The translations under genes were made by a program, and so were the position numbers. The notes beneath the pieces were generated by a model that was not told where the DNA came from, did no database searches, and saw only the letters and a list, made by a program, of their open reading frames with translations. From contig CBFGYO010000134.1 of NCBI GenBank assembly GCA_965652975.1, forward strand, positions 1 through 11,203: a DNA stretch of 11,203 nucleotides, given 5' to 3'. Position 1 is the first letter of the stretch. Each line of letters begins with the position of its first letter. The DNA is from CADEDV01 sp036374495 (GTDB taxonomy: Bacteria; Bacteroidota; Bacteroidia; Chitinophagales; Chitinophagaceae). Positions 1 to 7,287 of this stretch are shown here, piece after piece.

Positions 1-49
1 TATGCTGATGAAAATCAATGTTTAAAATGACAGAGCAATGACAGATAGA

Positions 50-82
50 TTAGGATGATTGGGTGCCATGCAACTACTTTTG
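50..82 (+). promoter_or_regulatory. Candidate Bacteroidota-type promoter of the hem operon
   Basis: TACTTTTG at 75-82 matches the Bacteroidota -7 consensus TAnnTTTG exactly. TTAG at 50-53 matches three of four bases of the -33 TTTG element with a 21-base spacer, which is within the known range. Transcription would start near 88-90, giving a leader of only about 18 bases before the hemA ATG at 107. No Shine-Dalgarno sequence precedes the ATG, as is normal in this phylum. The -33 match is weak and a single octamer can occur by chance, so this is a candidate only. Nothing else was recognised in bases 1-106. Confidence 0.4.
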
Positions 83-106
83 CGCTGAAGAACAGAAAAT
101 ATTTTT

Positions 107-1342
107 ATGCCAGGAACAAGGCCGAAAGACATATCAGGTTTTTTCATTGCAGGTATCAATTACAGGAAAACGGATGCTACCATTCGCGGGCAATTTGCAA
201 TAAGTAATGAACAGTATGAGGTATTACTCGAACAATCGCCCCTTTTTGGAATACATGAATTTTTTATTGTGTCCACCTGCAACCGGACAGAGATCTATGG
301 GTTTGCCGAAAATGCGTCGCAACTTATAAATATGCTTTGCTCGCAAACCGAAGGATCAAGGCAATCCTTTACTTCACTTTGCTATACTTACCAGGGATTG
401 GATGCGGTGAAACATTTTTTCCAGGTAGGTGCCGGCCTTGACTCACAAATTCTTGGCGATTATGAAATCGTTGGCCAGATAAAACAGGCCGCAAAAATTG
501 CTAAGAAGTTTAACCGCATCGATGCATTTACCGAAAGACTGGTGAATTGCATGCTTCAATCTTCAAAAGCGATAAAAAATCAGACGAAACTTAGTGAAGG
601 CACTGTTTCCGTTTCATTCGCAGCAGTGCAATACCTGCGGGAATACGTACCTGCAATTCAAAAAAAGAATATCCTGCTATTAGGAACCGGGAAGATCGGA
701 CGTGCTACCTGCAAAAACATGGTAGACTATCTCGGTGCAAAAAATATTACGCTCATCAACCGCACACTGGAAAAAGCCACAGCACTCGCTGAAGAATTGG
801 GACTTACGGTGGCTGCGTTTGACGAGCTGGAAGAGCAAATTGCAATTGCCGACATCATTTTAGTTGCAACAAATGCAAGTGAACCTGCGATTTTAAGATC
901 ACAACTCGACGATGGACGAGCGAGGATAGTGATCGACCTATCCATTCCAAACAACGTAGAGCCCTCAGTGCATACATTACCATCCACTACGTTATTGAAT
1001 GTGGACGAGCTTTCGAAAATGAAGGATGCGACGCTTGCCAAAAGAGAAGCAGAAGTGCCGAAAGCATTGGCTATCCTTGCAGAAGCCAGCGGCGACTTTC
1101 TTGAATGGTACCGCATGCGCAAACATGTGCATGTTTTTAAAGCAGTAAAATCAAAATTGCAGGAAATTCATACTTCTCCATTATTCATACCTTTATACAA
1201 TCACAGTCTTTCCCCGGTCAGTACCGATGAAAAAATTCAACGAGTCATCAATGGCATGGCTACAAAGATGAAGGAACAGAACCAACAGGGCTGTTATTAC
1301 ATTGAAGCCATCAATGAATTTATTGCCACGGGTACAATTTAA
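107..1342 (+). CDS. hemA: Glutamyl-tRNA reductase (GluTR)
   Basis: This enzyme reduces glutamyl-tRNA(Glu) to glutamate-1-semialdehyde with NADPH, the first committed step of C5-pathway haem synthesis in the cytosol. The N-terminal catalytic domain contains IVSTCNRTEIY with the predicted nucleophile Cys58. GLDSQILGDYEIVGQIK (110-126) corresponds to the family's GLDSxxxGExQIxGQxK motif, and LSEGTVSVSFAAV (162-174) also fits. A Rossmann-type NADPH domain begins around ILLLGTGKIG (189-198). At 411 residues it is close to the usual ~420. The C-terminal part (from about 330) does not show the familiar dimerisation-domain ending with a VNKLLH-like motif and reads as a divergent version. The ATG at 107 is the first start after an in-frame TGA at 86-88. 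It is the first gene of the operon, 2 bases before hemC. Identification is secure. Confidence 0.97.
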   Translation: MPGTRPKDISGFFIAGINYRKTDATIRGQFAISNEQYEVLLEQSPLFGIHEFFIVSTCNRTEIYGFAENASQLINMLCSQTEGSRQSFTSLCYTYQGLDAVKHFFQVGAGLDSQILGDYEIVGQIKQAAKIAKKFNRIDAFTERLVNCMLQSSKAIKNQTKLSEGTVSVSFAAVQYLREYVPAIQKKNILLLGTGKIGRATCKNMVDYLGAKNITLINRTLEKATALAEELGLTVAAFDELEEQIAIADIILVATNASEPAILRSQLDDGRARIVIDLSIPNNVEPSVHTLPSTTLLNVDELSKMKDATLAKREAEVPKALAILAEASGDFLEWYRMRKHVHVFKAVKSKLQEIHTSPLFIPLYNHSLSPVSTDEKIQRVINGMATKMKEQNQQGCYYIEAINEFIATGTI

Positions 1343-1344
1343 AA

Positions 1345-2262
1345 ATGGGAACAACCATCAGGATCGGTACAAGAGAAAGTCAGCTCGCTACCTGGCAGGC
1401 TGCACAGGTGCAAAACATGCTTGCAGCAAATGCTGTTGAGTCAGAACTTGTTTTAATCAAAAGCGAAGGCGACATAGATCTCAAAACTCCCCTCTATGAA
1501 ATAGGTGTTCAGGGAATATTCACACGCAGTCTCGATATTGCCTTGTTGAATAATCAAATTGACCTGGCTGTACACTCCATGAAGGACGTACCCACACAAC
1601 TTCCGGGGGGAATTGTGCAGGCTGCGGTATTGAAACGTGGGTCGCACAAAGATTTGCTGGTATATAAAGGCGATTGGCCAACAATGAGCGATCAGTCACT
1701 TTTGATAGCTACGAGTAGCATCCGTCGCAAAGCACAGTGGCTTCACCGTTATCCTCATCATCGTATTACCACCCTTCGGGGCAATGTAAACACCCGGTTG
1801 AAAAAGCTGGCCGATAGCGATTGGAACGGTGCCATCTTTGCTGCTGCAGGATTGGAAAGGATCGGGCTACGTCCCGACAGTTCAGTAGAACTCGATTGGA
1901 TGTTGCCCGCACCGGCACAGGGAGCGATAATGATCGTATGTCGCGAAAACGATCCATATATATTAGAAGTATGCAGTTCGTTGCATGATGAGGCTACGGG
2001 TGTGTGTACAAAACAGGAGCGAGATTTTTTAAGAGCTCTTCTCGGGGGTTGTTCCACACCTATCAGTGCGCTCGCCACTTTACAGGACAACAAGGTCAAT
2101 TTTAGAGGAAATATTCTCTCTCCGGATGGCAAAGAAAAGTTTGACGTTGAAATATCGCGTGCTTTTAATTCAGCAGCATCAATTGGTATGGACGCTGCTA
2201 CGGAAATACTGAAGAAGGGGGCATTGCAGCTAACAGAAAGTTTACGCGATGCCGGAAAATAA
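1345..2262 (+). CDS. hemC: Hydroxymethylbilane synthase (porphobilinogen deaminase)
   Basis: This cytosolic enzyme polymerises four porphobilinogen molecules into the linear tetrapyrrole hydroxymethylbilane, using a covalently bound dipyrromethane cofactor. IRIGTRESQLATWQA (5-19) is the N-terminal signature. HSMKDVP (77-83) carries the catalytic Asp81. SSIRRKAQ (124-131) and LRGNVNTRLKKL (144-155) supply the basic residues that hold substrate carboxylates. LLGGCSTPI (232-240) carries Cys236, the expected cofactor attachment site. The length of 305 residues is typical. The start lies 2 bases after the hemA stop, and the 3' end overlaps hemD by 14 bases. No key residue is missing. Confidence 0.98.
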   Translation: MGTTIRIGTRESQLATWQAAQVQNMLAANAVESELVLIKSEGDIDLKTPLYEIGVQGIFTRSLDIALLNNQIDLAVHSMKDVPTQLPGGIVQAAVLKRGSHKDLLVYKGDWPTMSDQSLLIATSSIRRKAQWLHRYPHHRITTLRGNVNTRLKKLADSDWNGAIFAAAGLERIGLRPDSSVELDWMLPAPAQGAIMIVCRENDPYILEVCSSLHDEATGVCTKQERDFLRALLGGCSTPISALATLQDNKVNFRGNILSPDGKEKFDVEISRAFNSAASIGMDAATEILKKGALQLTESLRDAGK

Positions 2263-2956
2263 GATACATATACTTGCCACCCGGCAACTCTCCACTGCGT
2301 TGATGGATGAAATTGCAGAGGCAGATCTACTGATCGATAGCATTCCTTTTATCGACACCATTCCCATTCAAACTATCGAAGTACAGCAGGAAATTGAACA
2401 GGCTTACCTGTTATCCACCACGGTAGTATTTACAAGCGTGAATGCTGTAGAAGCGGTAGCCGCCTGGCAATATGAGATGCAACCCGACTGGATCATCTAC
2501 TGTACCGGTTCCACCACACAGCGCCTGGCGGCTGAATATTTTGGCGAAGAGAAAATTGCCGGCACTGCGGATTCCGCAGCCGCGCTCGCTGAACTGATTG
2601 TGGAAAGCGCAGATACTGACGAGGTGATATTTTTTTGTGGAAACCAGCGTAGGGAAGAATTGCCTTCAATACTGCAGCAACACCAGATCAATGTACAGGA
2701 GATCTTCGTTTATGAAACGATTCAATTACCTGTGAAAGTCCAGAAGAGTTATCACGGCGTTTTGTTTTTTAGTCCAAGCGCAGTTACAAGTTTTTTTAAA
2801 AATAACAAGCCTGGCGAGAAGACAGTTTTGTTTGCTATTGGCGCTACCACCGCAAAAGAAATTAAATCTTATACTACTAATAAAATCATTATTGCTGAAG
2901 AACCCAGCTCGGAAGAAATGGTACGATCGGTGTTGGAATACTTTGGCCATTATTAA
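2249..2956 (+). CDS. hemD: Uroporphyrinogen-III synthase
   Basis: This enzyme closes hydroxymethylbilane into uroporphyrinogen III with inversion of ring D, the branch-point macrocycle for haem, sirohaem and cobalamin. The family is poorly conserved in sequence, so the call rests on several weak motifs plus context. FTSVNAVEA (61-69) fits the first domain, GNQRREELP (131-139) the inter-domain region, FFSPSAV (173-179) the second-domain FTSPSAV motif, and IGATTAKEI (197-205) the IGxTTAxxL motif. At 235 residues it is near the usual 240-260. It starts inside the last codons of hemC (14-base overlap), which suggests translational coupling, and it follows hemC as in most bacterial hem operons. 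A stand-alone enzyme; no methyltransferase fusion is present. Confidence 0.93.
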   Translation: MPENKIHILATRQLSTALMDEIAEADLLIDSIPFIDTIPIQTIEVQQEIEQAYLLSTTVVFTSVNAVEAVAAWQYEMQPDWIIYCTGSTTQRLAAEYFGEEKIAGTADSAAALAELIVESADTDEVIFFCGNQRREELPSILQQHQINVQEIFVYETIQLPVKVQKSYHGVLFFSPSAVTSFFKNNKPGEKTVLFAIGATTAKEIKSYTTNKIIIAEEPSSEEMVRSVLEYFGHY

Positions 2957-2962
2957 ATAAAT

Positions 2963-3994
2963 ATGACACAACTAAAAAATGACCTGTTGTTACGTGCCTT
3001 GCGCAAACAGGAAGTAGAGCGACCGCCCGTGTGGATGATGCGCCAGGCCGGCAGGTATCTTCCTGATTATATAAAACTGCGGGACAAATATGATTTCTTT
3101 ACCCGTGTGCAAACTCCCGAACTGGCAACAGCGATTACGTTGCAACCGGTTGACCAGGTAGGTGTGGACGCGGCTATCATTTTCTCCGATATCCTGGTAA
3201 TACCACAAGCCATGGGTCTTGAAGTGTTGATGGAAGAAGGTAAAGGACCTTCGCTCCCGATAACTGTTCGTACACAAAAAGACATCGATGGATTAAAAAC
3301 TACAGGGGTAGCAGATAATCTTTCGTATGTAATGGATGCGTTGCGACTGGTGAAAAAAGAACTGAATGGCCGTGTACCGCTAATTGGTTTTGCAGGTGCT
3401 CCATGGACAATACTTTGCTACATGGTAGAAGGCAAGGGCAGCAAAACCTGGGATAAAGCCAAACAATTTGCCTATACAGAACCGGCGTTAGCACACCAGC
3501 TACTGCAAAAAATAACGGATATCACCATCGCTTATTTAAAAGAACAGGTAAAAGCAGGAGCCGATACGGTACAGGTATTCGATAGTTGGGCAGGCGCGCT
3601 AAGTCCTGCTGACTTCAAGATATTTTCCCAACCCTACCTGCTACAAATTGCCAATGCATTGAGGGATGATGCGCCTGTGATCCTTTTTCCAAAAGGATCA
3701 TGGTATGCGCTGGAGGAACTAAGCCAGAGTAGTGCAGCCGGTATAGGAATTGATTGGTGCATAAGTCCTCAAATGGCGCGTCAACTATCGGGCAACCGCA
3801 TCACATTACAGGGTAATTTTGACCCGGCTAAATTACTGGCGCCCATCCCGGAAATTAAGAAGGCTGTGAAAGTGATGATCAATGAATTTGGAACGAGGCA
3901 ATATATTGCCAACCTTGGTCATGGCATTACACCGAATGTACCCGTCGATCATGCCAGGGCATTTGTAGATGCGGTGAAGGAAACGGCTAATTGA
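2963..3994 (+). CDS. hemE: Uroporphyrinogen decarboxylase
   Basis: This cofactor-free cytosolic enzyme removes the four acetate carboxylates of uroporphyrinogen III to give coproporphyrinogen III. PPVWMMRQAGRYLPDY (21-36) is the hallmark N-terminal motif with substrate-binding arginines. FSDIL (74-78) holds the catalytic Asp76. Tyr153 in LCYMVEG, Ser208 in FDSWAGALSP (206-215) and His320 in NLGHGITPNVPVDHA (317-331) correspond to the other active-site residues of the human and bacterial enzymes. The 343-residue length is standard. The gene begins 6 bases after hemD and ends 21 bases before hemF. Nothing is unusual about it. Confidence 0.98.
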   Translation: MTQLKNDLLLRALRKQEVERPPVWMMRQAGRYLPDYIKLRDKYDFFTRVQTPELATAITLQPVDQVGVDAAIIFSDILVIPQAMGLEVLMEEGKGPSLPITVRTQKDIDGLKTTGVADNLSYVMDALRLVKKELNGRVPLIGFAGAPWTILCYMVEGKGSKTWDKAKQFAYTEPALAHQLLQKITDITIAYLKEQVKAGADTVQVFDSWAGALSPADFKIFSQPYLLQIANALRDDAPVILFPKGSWYALEELSQSSAAGIGIDWCISPQMARQLSGNRITLQGNFDPAKLLAPIPEIKKAVKVMINEFGTRQYIANLGHGITPNVPVDHARAFVDAVKETAN

Positions 3995-4015
3995 GACAAA
4001 CAAGAATAAGAAAAC

Positions 4016-4951
4016 ATGACAGTTAAAGAATCATGGATAAAGTACATACATGATTTGCAGAACCGGATCTGTGAAGCATTGGAAGCTACCGATGGCAAGG
4101 TCGTTTTTGTTGAGGATGCGTGGCAGCGGCCTGAGGGTGGTGGCGGAAAGACAAGGGTAATTTCCAACGGAAATGTGTTTGAGAAAGGAGGTGTAAACAC
4201 CTCTGTAGTGTTTGGCGACGTAACAGATACAATGCGCACGCAATTGAAAATTGAAGGGGCGCGCTGGTTTGCCTGCGGGCTGAGCCTGGTATTGCATCCA
4301 TACAATCCTTTTGTTCCTACCGTACATTGTAACTACCGGATGTTTGAATTATATAATGCAAATGATGAGATTATCGACAGGTGGTTTGGTGGTGGTACCG
4401 ATCTCACGCCCTATTACCTCATCGACGAAGATGCAAAGCACTTTCACAAATCTTATAAGCAGGTATGCGATCAGTATGACCCTGATTTTTATCCAGCATT
4501 CAAAAAAGAGTGTGATGATTATTTTGTAAACTGGCATCGCAATAATGAGCGCAGGGGTATAGGCGGCATCTTTTATGATTACAAACGCCCCGATGAAACT
4601 CGGGATGTGGATTTCTGGATGAAGTTTGCACAGGCTTGCGGTGATACTTTTATGAAAGCTTATATTCCGATTGTTGAAAGAAGAAAGAACTCTTCATTTT
4701 CACCACAAAACAAATACTGGCAGGAAATAAGGCGTGGCCGCTATGTAGAATTCAACCTGGTGCATGACCGCGGAACCTTATTTGGTTTAAAAACCAATGG
4801 AAGAGTGGAAAGCATTTTGATGAGCCTGCCGCCCACCGTACGATTTGATTACAATTTTCAACCGGCTCCAGGGAGCGAAGAAGAAAAACTGGTAAATGTC
4901 TGCCTGTCGCCCATTGATTGGGTGAATGAAATGGCGGACAGCACCAACTAA
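4016..4951 (+). CDS. hemF: Oxygen-dependent coproporphyrinogen III oxidase
   Basis: This enzyme oxidatively decarboxylates two propionates of coproporphyrinogen III to vinyl groups, giving protoporphyrinogen IX, with O2 as oxidant. Visible signatures are GGGGKTRVI (41-49), EKGGVNTSVVFG (56-67), HCNYRMFEL (104-112), WFGGGTDLTPYY (123-134), ERRGIGGIFYDY (178-189) and GRYVEFNLVHDRGTLFGLK (241-259). Conserved histidines occur at 104, 142, 144 and 174. The length of 311 residues compares with about 300 for E. coli HemF. Its presence implies haem synthesis in air and points to the protoporphyrin-dependent branch rather than the coproporphyrin-dependent one. No radical-SAM counterpart (HemN) is in the window. 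The start at 4016 gives the expected N-terminus. Confidence 0.98.
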   Translation: MTVKESWIKYIHDLQNRICEALEATDGKVVFVEDAWQRPEGGGGKTRVISNGNVFEKGGVNTSVVFGDVTDTMRTQLKIEGARWFACGLSLVLHPYNPFVPTVHCNYRMFELYNANDEIIDRWFGGGTDLTPYYLIDEDAKHFHKSYKQVCDQYDPDFYPAFKKECDDYFVNWHRNNERRGIGGIFYDYKRPDETRDVDFWMKFAQACGDTFMKAYIPIVERRKNSSFSPQNKYWQEIRRGRYVEFNLVHDRGTLFGLKTNGRVESILMSLPPTVRFDYNFQPAPGSEEEKLVNVCLSPIDWVNEMADSTN

Positions 4952-4962
4952 TTAATGAATAA

Positions 4963-4976
4963 GTGCCAGATGGCAC
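4963..4976. repeat. Small inverted repeat between hemF and hemB
   Basis: GTGCCAGATGGCAC is a perfect 6-base inverted repeat around a 2-base centre. It lies in the 41-base gap between hemF and hemB. As RNA it would form a 5-bp stem with a 4-base loop. It is not followed by a run of U, so it is not a convincing terminator. It could be an operator-like dyad or a processing hairpin, or it may be chance. Confidence 0.4.
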
Positions 4977-4992
4977 ATGATCCACGAATAAA

Positions 4993-5985
4993 ATGTCAAT
5001 CATGTATTTACAACGAAGAAACAGGATACTGCGCCAATCACCTGCAATTCGCTCACTGGTAGCAGAAATGCGTTTGACTACAGATGATTTTATTGTACCG
5101 CTGTTTATACAGGAAGGAAAAGCGGAAGAAACGGCAATAAGTTCGATGCCCGGGTATTACCGCCGTAGTATCGACCTTACAGTGAAGGAAGTACAAGAGC
5201 TATGGAACATGGGTTTGAAAAGTGTATTGTTATTTGTAAAATCAAAAGACGAACTGAAAGATAACAAAGGCACTGAAGCACTGAACCCTGATGGCCTGAT
5301 GCAACGAAGCATAAAGGCGATTAAGGATAAAGTACCGGGAATGCTGGTAATGACTGATATAGCTCTCGACCCGTTTTCTTCTTTTGGGCATGATGGCATT
5401 GTGGAAGACGGAGAAATTGTAAATGATGCCACTGTAGATGTACTTGCAATGATGAGTGTGAGCCATGCCGCTGCCGGTGCAGACTTTGTTGCTCCCAGTG
5501 ATATGATGGATGGGCGCATTGGTGCTATCCGAAAAGCACTCGAAGAAAATAATTTTACGCGCACCGGCATTATGAGTTATAGTGCTAAATATGCATCCTG
5601 CTTTTATGGTCCCTTCCGCGATGCGCTGGATAGCGCACCGGGATTTGGCGACAAGAAAACATACCAGATGGATTATAGCAACCGCATAGAAGCCGTGAAA
5701 GAAAGTGTAATGGATGTGGAAGAGGGTGCAGATATTGTAATGGTAAAACCCGCGCTGGCCTATCTCGATATCATTCGTGAAGTTAAAAATGCCGTTCAGG
5801 TACCTGTGAGTGCCTATAATATCAGTGGAGAATATGCCATGATAAAAGCGGCTGCAAAAATGGGTTGGCTTGATGAAGACAAAGCTATACTCGAAACACT
5901 TACCTCGATAAAACGTGCAGGTGCCGACCTGATTGCAACCTATTTTGCAAAAGATGCCGCAAGATTGCTTGCAGGTGGTGCGTGA
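4993..5985 (+). CDS. hemB: Porphobilinogen synthase (5-aminolevulinate dehydratase), non-cysteine metal-site type
   Basis: This enzyme condenses two 5-aminolevulinate molecules into porphobilinogen. Both catalytic lysines are visible: Lys199 in YSAKYAS and Lys252 in MVKPA, the latter being the main Schiff-base lysine. The metal-site segment reads TDIALDPFSSFGHDG (121-135). The three cysteines of zinc-dependent enzymes are replaced by Ala124, Asp126 and Asp134, the pattern of Mg-responsive enzymes such as that of Pseudomonas aeruginosa. FVAPSDMMDGR (165-175) and PVSAYNISGEYAM (271-283) are further signatures. The length of 330 residues is usual. An ATG at 5002 (giving MYLQRRNRILR, 327 residues) is an equally plausible start, since homologues commonly begin close to that point. 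hemB precedes hemL by 16 bases. Confidence 0.97.
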   Translation: MSIMYLQRRNRILRQSPAIRSLVAEMRLTTDDFIVPLFIQEGKAEETAISSMPGYYRRSIDLTVKEVQELWNMGLKSVLLFVKSKDELKDNKGTEALNPDGLMQRSIKAIKDKVPGMLVMTDIALDPFSSFGHDGIVEDGEIVNDATVDVLAMMSVSHAAAGADFVAPSDMMDGRIGAIRKALEENNFTRTGIMSYSAKYASCFYGPFRDALDSAPGFGDKKTYQMDYSNRIEAVKESVMDVEEGADIVMVKPALAYLDIIREVKNAVQVPVSAYNISGEYAMIKAAAKMGWLDEDKAILETLTSIKRAGADLIATYFAKDAARLLAGGA

Positions 5986-6001
5986 AGTAAAAAATTATAC
6001 C

Positions 6002-7285
6002 ATGAATTCCCAAAGTCAAAAATTATTCGATCGCGCACAGAAAAGTATCCCGGGCGGAGTTAATTCTCCCGTGAGAGCGTTTAAGAGTGTGGGCGGCACG
6101 CCTGTATTTATGAAAAGCGCGGCGGGAGCTTATCTCCATGATGTGGATGGCAACAAGTACATCGATTATATCGCTTCATGGGGACCAATGATTCTCGGTC
6201 ATGCTTATGCGCCGGTGGTAAAGGCAATCCAACAATATGCGGAATATTCTACATCGTTCGGTGCTCCCACAGAGCTTGAAGTGGAAATGGCCGAACTCAT
6301 CATCAGCATGGTACCGAATGTGGACCTCATTCGCATGGTGAGCAGTGGTACCGAAGCGTGTATGAGCGCAGTGCGGCTTGCACGCGGCTATACAGGTAGA
6401 AACAAGATCATCAAGTTCGAAGGACACTATCACGGTCATGCCGATCCATTTCTTGTAAAAGCGGGAAGCGGCGTAGCCACTTTCAATATACAAACAGTAC
6501 CGGGTGTAACTGCAGGTGTCGCAGGTGATACTTTAACGGCGGCTTACAACGATTTGGCCGCTGTAAAAAAAATTGTAACGGATCATCCTGCACAGGTTGC
6601 GGCGATCATCGTGGAACCTGTAGCAGGTAATATGGGATGCATATTGCCACAACCCGGGTTCCTGGAAGGACTTCGGCAGCTTTGTACCGACGAAGGAATC
6701 GTCCTCATCTTTGATGAGGTAATGACAGGCTTCCGTCTTGCGGGCGGTGGCGCCCAGGAGCGTTTAAAGATTGCAGCAGACCTCGTCACATATGGTAAAG
6801 TGATTGGAGGCGGTATGCCTGTAGGTGCTTTTGGCGGTCGCAAAGATATCATGCAGCATATTGCACCATTGGGAAATGTGTACCAGGCTGGAACATTAAG
6901 CGGCAACCCGATTGCGATGATAGCCGGTTTTACCATGTTGACTGAATTGAAAAACAACCCGCACATTTATAAAGAGCTTGAAGAAAAAACGATTTACCTG
7001 CGTGATGGACTGCAAAAGGTTTTAGATGAATGGGGACAGCCGGCGGTGATCAACCAGGTCGGTTCAATGATCAGTATACATTTTAGTGAACAGCCGGTGA
7101 TAGATTTTGCTTCTGCATCGGCTGCAAACAATGATCGGTTCAAAAAATATTTTCACGCCATGCTGCGGAGAGGAATCTATTTGCCTCCTTCGGCTTTTGA
7201 AAGCTGGTTTCTGAATAATGCATTGACTAAGGAAGATATCGATAAGACTATTTCTTGTACAAAAGAAAGTTTGGTGGAATTGTAG
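6002..7285 (+). CDS. hemL: Glutamate-1-semialdehyde 2,1-aminomutase
   Basis: This PLP enzyme moves the amino group of glutamate-1-semialdehyde to give 5-aminolevulinate, the step following HemA. Signatures are IPGGVNSPVRAF (16-27), VSSGTEACMSAVRLARG (113-129), EGHYHGHAD (140-148) and DEVMTGFR (238-245) with the PLP-contacting Asp238. The PLP Schiff-base lysine is Lys266 in TYGKVIGGGMPVGA. The ATG at 6002 gives 427 residues starting MNSQSQKLFDRAQ, matching the family (E. coli 426). The longer reading frame from 5933 would overlap hemB by 53 bases and add an unrelated N-terminus, so it was not used. It is the last gene of the operon. Its stop lies 2 bases before a large inverted repeat, and it converges with the PepSY gene. 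Confidence 0.98.
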   Translation: MNSQSQKLFDRAQKSIPGGVNSPVRAFKSVGGTPVFMKSAAGAYLHDVDGNKYIDYIASWGPMILGHAYAPVVKAIQQYAEYSTSFGAPTELEVEMAELIISMVPNVDLIRMVSSGTEACMSAVRLARGYTGRNKIIKFEGHYHGHADPFLVKAGSGVATFNIQTVPGVTAGVAGDTLTAAYNDLAAVKKIVTDHPAQVAAIIVEPVAGNMGCILPQPGFLEGLRQLCTDEGIVLIFDEVMTGFRLAGGGAQERLKIAADLVTYGKVIGGGMPVGAFGGRKDIMQHIAPLGNVYQAGTLSGNPIAMIAGFTMLTELKNNPHIYKELEEKTIYLRDGLQKVLDEWGQPAVINQVGSMISIHFSEQPVIDFASASAANNDRFKKYFHAMLRRGIYLPPSAFESWFLNNALTKEDIDKTISCTKESLVEL

Positions 7286-7287
7286 CA

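Noticed and set aside
68..88. Tiny upstream reading frame (MQLLLR) before hemA
   Set aside because: It overlaps the candidate -7 promoter element, so it would not be in the transcript, and nothing suggests it is translated.
727..1122. 131-codon antisense frame inside hemA
   Set aside because: Ser/Ala-rich, low-complexity translation typical of the complement of a coding frame; the sense strand is a clear GluTR.
1758..2132. 124-codon antisense frame inside hemC
   Set aside because: It lies fully within conserved hemC sequence and shows no protein family features.
4952..4992. Rho-independent terminator between hemF and hemB
   Set aside because: The small hairpin is not followed by a T-run and the downstream genes continue the same pathway.
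5157..5570. 137-codon antisense frame inside hemB
   Set aside because: Shadow of the hemB frame, serine-rich, with no recognisable domain.
5933..6001. N-terminal extension of hemL from an upstream ATG at 5933
   Set aside because: It would overlap hemB by 53 bases and add 23 residues with no family similarity; the ATG at 6002 gives the standard 427-residue protein.
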